From positions 1 to 64,000 of the forward strand of contig NZ_FCOP01000011.1 in NCBI RefSeq assembly GCF_900021175.1: DNA of 64,000 nt, given 5' to 3'. A program made the position numbers and the translations under genes. The notes beneath the pieces were generated by a model that worked only from the letters and a program-made list of their open reading frames with translations, did not search any database and was not told where the DNA came from. The DNA comes from Pseudenterobacter timonensis. Its GTDB lineage: Bacteria; Pseudomonadota; Gammaproteobacteria; Enterobacterales; Enterobacteriaceae. Of the stretch, positions 60,101-64,000 are shown one piece after another (the stretch's first letter is position 1; each line of letters starts with the position of its first letter).

Positions 60101-61387
60101 ATGGACGCTTTTATCTTGTTATTCACCCTCGCTATCCTGCTGGCGCTGGGCATGCCGGTGGCCTTCGCCGTGGGGCTGAGCGCCGTGGCCGGGGCGCTCT
60201 GGATCGACCTGCCGCTGGAGGCGCTGATGATCCAAATCACCAGCGGCGTGAATAAATTCACCCTTCTTGCCATTCCGTTCTTTATTCTGGCCGGGGCAAT
60301 TATGGCGGAAGGGGGGATCGCGCGACGGCTGGTCAACTTCGCCTATCTCTTTGTGGGCTTTATTCGCGGCGGCCTGTCGCTGGTGAATATTGTCGCCTCC
60401 ACCTTTTTCGGCGCCATTTCTGGCTCGTCGGTGGCGGATACCGCCTCCATCGGCAGCGTCATGATCCCGGAGATGGAGAAGAAGGGCTACCCGCGCGAAT
60501 ATGCGGCGGCGGTCACCGCCAGCGGTTCGGTGCAGGCGATTCTGATCCCGCCCAGCCACAACTCGGTGATCTACTCCCTGGCGGCGGGCGGTACCGTCTC
60601 CATCGCCACGCTCTTTATCGCCGGGATCCTGCCGGGGCTGCTGCTGGGCGTCAGCCTGATGTTGCTCTGCGTGGGGTTTGCCCGCAAGCGCGGCTACCCG
60701 AAGGGCGAAAGGATCCCCTTTAAGCAGGCGATGAAGATTATGCTGGATGCGCTCTGGGGGCTAATGACGGTGGTTATTATTCTCGGCGGGATCTTATCCG
60801 GTATTTTTACCGCCACGGAATCCGCTGCGGTCGCCTGCCTGTGGGCCTTTTTCGTCACCATGTTTATCTACCGCGACTACAAGTGGAACGAGCTGCCGAA
60901 GCTGCTCTGCCGTACGGTAAAAACGGTTACCATCGTGATGATTCTAATCGGCTTTGCGGCGGCGTTCGGCGCGGTGATGACCTACATGCAGCTCCCGATG
61001 CGCATCACCGAATTTTTCACCACATTGTCGGATAACAAATATGTCATCCTGATGTATCTCAACATCATGCTGCTGCTGATTGGCACGCTGATGGATATGG
61101 CGCCGATTATCCTGATCCTGACGCCGGTGCTGCTGCCGGTGACCAACGCGCTTGGCATCGATCCGGTGCACTTTGGCATGATCATGATGGTTAACCTGGG
61201 AATCGGGCTGATCACCCCGCCGGTAGGTTCGGTGCTGTTTGTTGCCAGCGCGGTGAGCAAGCAGAAGATCGAAACGGTGGTGAAAGCGATGCTGCCGTTC
61301 TACGGTATGCTGCTGATTATTCTGGGGCTGGTGACTTATGTTCCGGCAATTTCGCTCTGGCTGCCGGGAGTGTTGGGAATGCAGTAA
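60101..61387 (+). CDS. TRAP transporter large permease (DctM family)
   Basis: A 428-residue, about 12-helix transport subunit. DctM motifs are GAISGSSVADTASIGSVMIPEM (about residues 104-125), IPPSHNSVIYSL and FTATESAAVACLW. Further along are DMAPIILILTPVLLPV and GMIMMVNLGIGLITPPVG. It catalyses Na+-coupled uptake of the ligand delivered by the DctP-type protein. GGGG at the proper distance precedes the ATG. A REP-like terminator follows immediately. Confidence 0.94.
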   Translation: MDAFILLFTLAILLALGMPVAFAVGLSAVAGALWIDLPLEALMIQITSGVNKFTLLAIPFFILAGAIMAEGGIARRLVNFAYLFVGFIRGGLSLVNIVASTFFGAISGSSVADTASIGSVMIPEMEKKGYPREYAAAVTASGSVQAILIPPSHNSVIYSLAAGGTVSIATLFIAGILPGLLLGVSLMLLCVGFARKRGYPKGERIPFKQAMKIMLDALWGLMTVVIILGGILSGIFTATESAAVACLWAFFVTMFIYRDYKWNELPKLLCRTVKTVTIVMILIGFAAAFGAVMTYMQLPMRITEFFTTLSDNKYVILMYLNIMLLLIGTLMDMAPIILILTPVLLPVTNALGIDPVHFGMIMMVNLGIGLITPPVGSVLFVASAVSKQKIETVVKAMLPFYGMLLIILGLVTYVPAISLWLPGVLGMQ

Positions 61388-61394
61388 AGGTTTT

Positions 61395-61429
61395 GCCGGG
61401 CGGCAGCAGCGCCTTGCCCGGCTTTTTTT
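61395..61429 (+). terminator. REP-like terminator of the TRAP operon
   Basis: GCCGGGC ... GCCCGGC (61395-61422) has the imperfect REP-type stem GGCAGCAGCGCCTT inside and is followed by seven T residues. It begins 7 nt after the stop and overlaps the stop codon of the convergent zntA. Confidence 0.88.
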
Positions 61430-63611
61430 ACCGTTTACGCAACAGCCTCAGCGCGTTCGCCGTCACCAGCACCGTCGCGCCGGTATCCGCCAGCACCGCC
61501 AGCCACAGCCCGGTAATACCAAGCAGAGTAGTGACAAGAAAGATGGCCTTTAATCCCAGCGCGATGGCGATGTTCTGACGGATATTGGCACGGGTGGCGC
61601 GAGCCAGCGCGATCGTCTGCGCCAGCCCCGTCAGGCGGTTATGGGTGAGCGCGGCGTCGGCCGCTTCCAGCGCCACGTCGGTACCGCCGCCCATCGCAAT
61701 ACCCACCGTGGCGGCCTTCATCGCGGGCGCGTCGTTAATTCCGTCGCCCACCATCGCCAGCGGGGCGCGCTGGCTAAGCGCCGCGACCGACCTGACCTTA
61801 TCCTCAGGCAGCAGGCCCGCCTGGAAGGTGAGACCTAACTCGCCGGCGATCGCTGCCGCCGCCCGCGGGTTATCCCCCGTTAAGATCACCCCTTCAATGC
61901 CGAGCCGATGCAGGGCGTCCACCGCCTCCCGGGCATCTTCCCGCAGGGTATCGCGCAGGGCCACTATCCCTTTGGCCTCACCATTCTGCGCCACGATAAC
62001 CACCGTCTGCCCCGCCTCTTCCAGCGCCTGGATCTGCGAACGGTAACGGTCATCGGCGAATTTACCCGCCGCGCAAATCAGCACCTGTTGTCCCTCTACC
62101 TCCGCCTCGATACCCGAACCGGTCAGCGTACGCTGGGCGCTGGCGGGAGGAATGGCCAGCCCGCGGCGGCGGGCCTCGTTAACTATCGCAAGCGCCAGCG
62201 GGTGGGTTGAACTTTGTTCTACCGCGGCAGCCAGCGTCAGCAGCGCCTCTTCGGTGAGCTCCTGTGAGCAGATGTCTGTTACCTGCGGTTTACCTGCCGT
62301 CAGCGTGCCGGTTTTATCGAAGGCGACCTGCCGCACCCGGCCCAGCTGCTCCAGCGCCGCGCCGCCTTTGACCAGCGCGCCGATACGCGCCGCAGCGGCC
62401 AGGCCCGACGTAATCGCCGCCGGGGTGGAGATGACCAGCGCGCAGGGGCAGCCAATCAGCAGCAGCGCCAGCCCTTTGTAAATCCACTCTCCCCACGGGG
62501 CGGCGAACAGGAGCGGCGGAATCAGCGCTACCAGCAGGGCAACCAGCATAATCACCGGAGTGTAGAGACGGCTGAAGCGATCGATAAAACGCTCGACCGG
62601 CGCGCGACGCTCCTCCGCCTCTTCAATCAGCCTGAGAATGCGATCGATGGCGCTTTCGCCCGGCATGGAGAGTACGTTGAGCTGTACCAGACGATCCACG
62701 CTGGTGGCACCGGCAGGCACTTTCTCCCCCGCCTCGCGCTCCACGGGAAGCGATTCGCCGGTCAGGGCGCTCTCGTCAAAGCTGGCGCTGGCGGTGAGCA
62801 ATGTACCGTCGGCGGGCAAACGTCCGCCCGCTGCCACCTCTATCACGTCACCCGGGCGCAACGCGCTGATGGCGACCGTTTCACGTTCCCCATCTTTCAC
62901 GCGTGTGGCGGTTTCAGGTTTGAGGGCCATCAACGCACTTACCCCCTGACGCGCGCGGTTTGCCGCCCAGCCTTCGAGCTTCTCGCCAGTTAAAAAGAGC
63001 AGCAGCACCATCGAGGCCTCTTCAGTCGCCCCGATGCAAAGCGCGCCGACAGCCGCCACGCTCATCAGCGTTTCGATGGTGAAAATGCTGCCGTTTCTCA
63101 TCAGGCGCAGCGCCTGCCGGGTAATGGGAAAGAGGCCGACCAGCGTGGTGGCGATAAAGGCGAAGTTACCGAAGGAGGGGGTAAACTGTGCGATGCCCCA
63201 GCTTATTGCCATCATTATTATCAGAATAAGCAGGGGGAGGCTCTCCCGCAGGCGGGAGGTTTTTGCCGCAGGGGCCGCGTCACGGAGCGCGTAGCCCGCC
63301 GCGCCGACCGCCTCCTCGATCTGGCGACGCATCGACTCAGGCGCGCTGACCCGCAGCTTCTGGGTGGCGAACAGCACCTGCACCTGTTCAACGCCCGCCA
63401 GCTGCCTGACCGCATTTTCCACTTTGCGGGCGCAGGCGGCGCAGTCCATTCCTTCAACAATCCAGCTCATGCTCTGGCCTGTAACGGGCTGTCCGGCGGC
63501 AGGTTCACTTTCGCAGCCACCTGCGCAGCAGCAGGCCTCTCTGGCGGGAAGGGGTTTAAGCTTAAGCGCCGTAAATGGCGGCGCGTGGCGCGGGCGCTCT
63601 GGTGTCGACAT
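61428..63611 (-). CDS. zntA: Zn(II)/Cd(II)/Pb(II)-exporting P1B-type ATPase ZntA
   Basis: Inner-membrane pump exporting Zn2+, Cd2+ and Pb2+ from the cytosol. The start MSTPERPRHAP gives 727 residues (E. coli 732). An N-terminal CCCAGGCESE metal-binding stretch is followed by the heavy-metal domain motif GMDCAAC (about residues 53-59). The P-type motifs are GCPCALVIS (CPC in helix 6), FDKTGTLTAGK (phosphorylated Asp) and HPLA, followed by GDGINDAP. All key residues are present. Transcribed from a ZntR-type promoter with a perfect 22-bp operator. Convergent with the inserted TRAP operon. Confidence 0.97.
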   Translation of the reverse strand: MSTPERPRHAPPFTALKLKPLPAREACCCAGGCESEPAAGQPVTGQSMSWIVEGMDCAACARKVENAVRQLAGVEQVQVLFATQKLRVSAPESMRRQIEEAVGAAGYALRDAAPAAKTSRLRESLPLLILIIMMAISWGIAQFTPSFGNFAFIATTLVGLFPITRQALRLMRNGSIFTIETLMSVAAVGALCIGATEEASMVLLLFLTGEKLEGWAANRARQGVSALMALKPETATRVKDGERETVAISALRPGDVIEVAAGGRLPADGTLLTASASFDESALTGESLPVEREAGEKVPAGATSVDRLVQLNVLSMPGESAIDRILRLIEEAEERRAPVERFIDRFSRLYTPVIMLVALLVALIPPLLFAAPWGEWIYKGLALLLIGCPCALVISTPAAITSGLAAAARIGALVKGGAALEQLGRVRQVAFDKTGTLTAGKPQVTDICSQELTEEALLTLAAAVEQSSTHPLALAIVNEARRRGLAIPPASAQRTLTGSGIEAEVEGQQVLICAAGKFADDRYRSQIQALEEAGQTVVIVAQNGEAKGIVALRDTLREDAREAVDALHRLGIEGVILTGDNPRAAAAIAGELGLTFQAGLLPEDKVRSVAALSQRAPLAMVGDGINDAPAMKAATVGIAMGGGTDVALEAADAALTHNRLTGLAQTIALARATRANIRQNIAIALGLKAIFLVTTLLGITGLWLAVLADTGATVLVTANALRLLRKR

Positions 63612-63647
63612 GGCATCCTCCGGTAATGATAATCTTCTCATTTACCG

Positions 63648-63679
63648 AGTATGCACTCTGGAGTCGACTCCAGAGTCAA
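63648..63679 (-). promoter_or_regulatory. zntA promoter with ZntR operator
   Basis: On the minus strand TTGACT (-35) and CATACT (-10) are separated by 20 bp. That spacing is typical of MerR-family promoters that need activator-induced DNA distortion. The spacer overlaps the perfect 22-bp palindrome ACTCTGGAGTCGACTCCAGAGT (63655-63676), the same operator as in E. coli zntA, so regulation by Zn-ZntR is strongly implied. zntR itself is not in the window. Confidence 0.95.
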
Positions 63680-63686
63680 GGGCTAT

Positions 63687-64000
63687 TTAGATATAGAGCG
63701 AACGCACGATCAGGAAATGTCCGGCAAAGTAGCAGGCGGCGGCGATGGCGTTATCAGCGCGGAAGCGGCGGCGATAATGGCTGCCGAGCCAGACGATATT
63801 GCCGATTAGCAGCAGGGCCGCGCCGAAGAAGGCGGACATCGCCGGGGCGGTAGGGCGGAAGAACCACAGTTCGCCCGCCAGCCAGACCATCACCAGCGTC
63901 ATGGCGATAAAAGTACAGATCGGCCAGCGCATCTCCTCCAGCCGCGTCCAGATCACCCCTACCAGCAGAACGCCAATCACCAGCAGCGCCAGCGGCAGCG
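63687..64000 (-). CDS. yhhN: YhhN family (lysoplasmalogenase-like) membrane protein, partial
   Basis: The C-terminal part of YhhN, cut by the window edge: about 104 residues are visible of roughly 208 expected. Hydrophobic helices include [41 protein letters not shown] and [18 protein letters not shown]. The frame remains open through base 64000, and the internal Met at 63980 is not the start. The family includes TMEM86 lysoplasmalogenases; activity of the bacterial protein is uncertain. In E. coli it is also the neighbour of zntA. Confidence 0.9.
   Translation of the reverse strand, partial: LPLALLVIGVLLVGVIWTRLEEMRWPICTFIAMTLVMVWLAGELWFFRPTAPAMSAFFGAALLLIGNIVWLGSHYRRRFRADNAIAAACYFAGHFLIVRSLYI

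Overview
The window is chromosomal DNA of an enterobacterium. The 23S and 5S rRNA genes, murB-birA, the complete bcs (cellulose) region and the run from yhjB to yhhN all give proteins of nearly the same length and sequence as their E. coli or Salmonella counterparts. The accessory genes (a phenolic acid decarboxylase with a LysR regulator, an orphan TerC protein, a TRAP transporter) and REP-type intergenic repeats fit Enterobacter or a close relative such as Lelliottia, Leclercia or Kosakonia better than E. coli. The species is an inference; no database was searched.

Layout. 1-5.4 kb: distal end of an rRNA operon (23S, an unusually long 23S-5S spacer, 5S, terminator), then murB-birA as downstream of E. 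coli rrnB. 5.4-19.6 kb: bcsG-F-E on the minus strand and bcsR-Q-A-B-Z-C on the plus strand, all intact, encoding phosphoethanolamine-cellulose synthesis and export. 19.7-34.5 kb: pdeK, dctA, yhjJ, kdgK, pdeH, yhjG, yhjE, yhjD, yhjC, an SDR gene and yhjB, collinear with E. coli. 34.5-37.4 kb: a small accessory islet (lysozyme-like protein lacking catalytic residues, GNAT acetyltransferase, membrane-anchored HEPN-like protein with an ankyrin-like tail). 37.4-49.2 kb: treF, a small membrane protein, gorA, rlmJ, prlC, rsmJ, uspA, uspB, pitA, yhiN. 49.3-53.6 kb: a second accessory block (TerC family, repeats, HAD hydrolase, SDR, LysR, padC). 53.6-64 kb: acpT, yhhT, yhhS, dcrB, yhhQ, tusA, an inserted three-gene TRAP transporter, zntA with a perfect ZntR operator, and a partial yhhN.

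How the genes work together. The strongest theme is cyclic-di-GMP control of the sessile-motile switch. BcsA (PilZ domain) and BcsE (GIL domain) bind c-di-GMP. PdeK lies next to bcsC. PdeH has a near-consensus flagellar sigma-28 promoter, which links flagellar gene expression to lowering c-di-GMP. Stress and redox genes (uspA, uspB, gorA, zntA, sigma-32-type promoter at prlC) form a second theme.

Against the E. coli K-12 order as I remember it, several blocks are missing or replaced: the acid-fitness island between gorA and treF, dtpB between uspA and rsmJ, and the nik-to-yhiM segment between acpT and yhiN. The direct birA-bcsG junction is a rearrangement breakpoint. I see no prophage, insertion sequence, CRISPR array or tRNA gene. 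The least explained items are the HEPN-like/ankyrin protein at 35.8 kb, the lysozyme-like protein at 34.5 kb, and a family of CCCTCTCCCC inverted repeats, one copy of which forms the 3' end of rsmJ.
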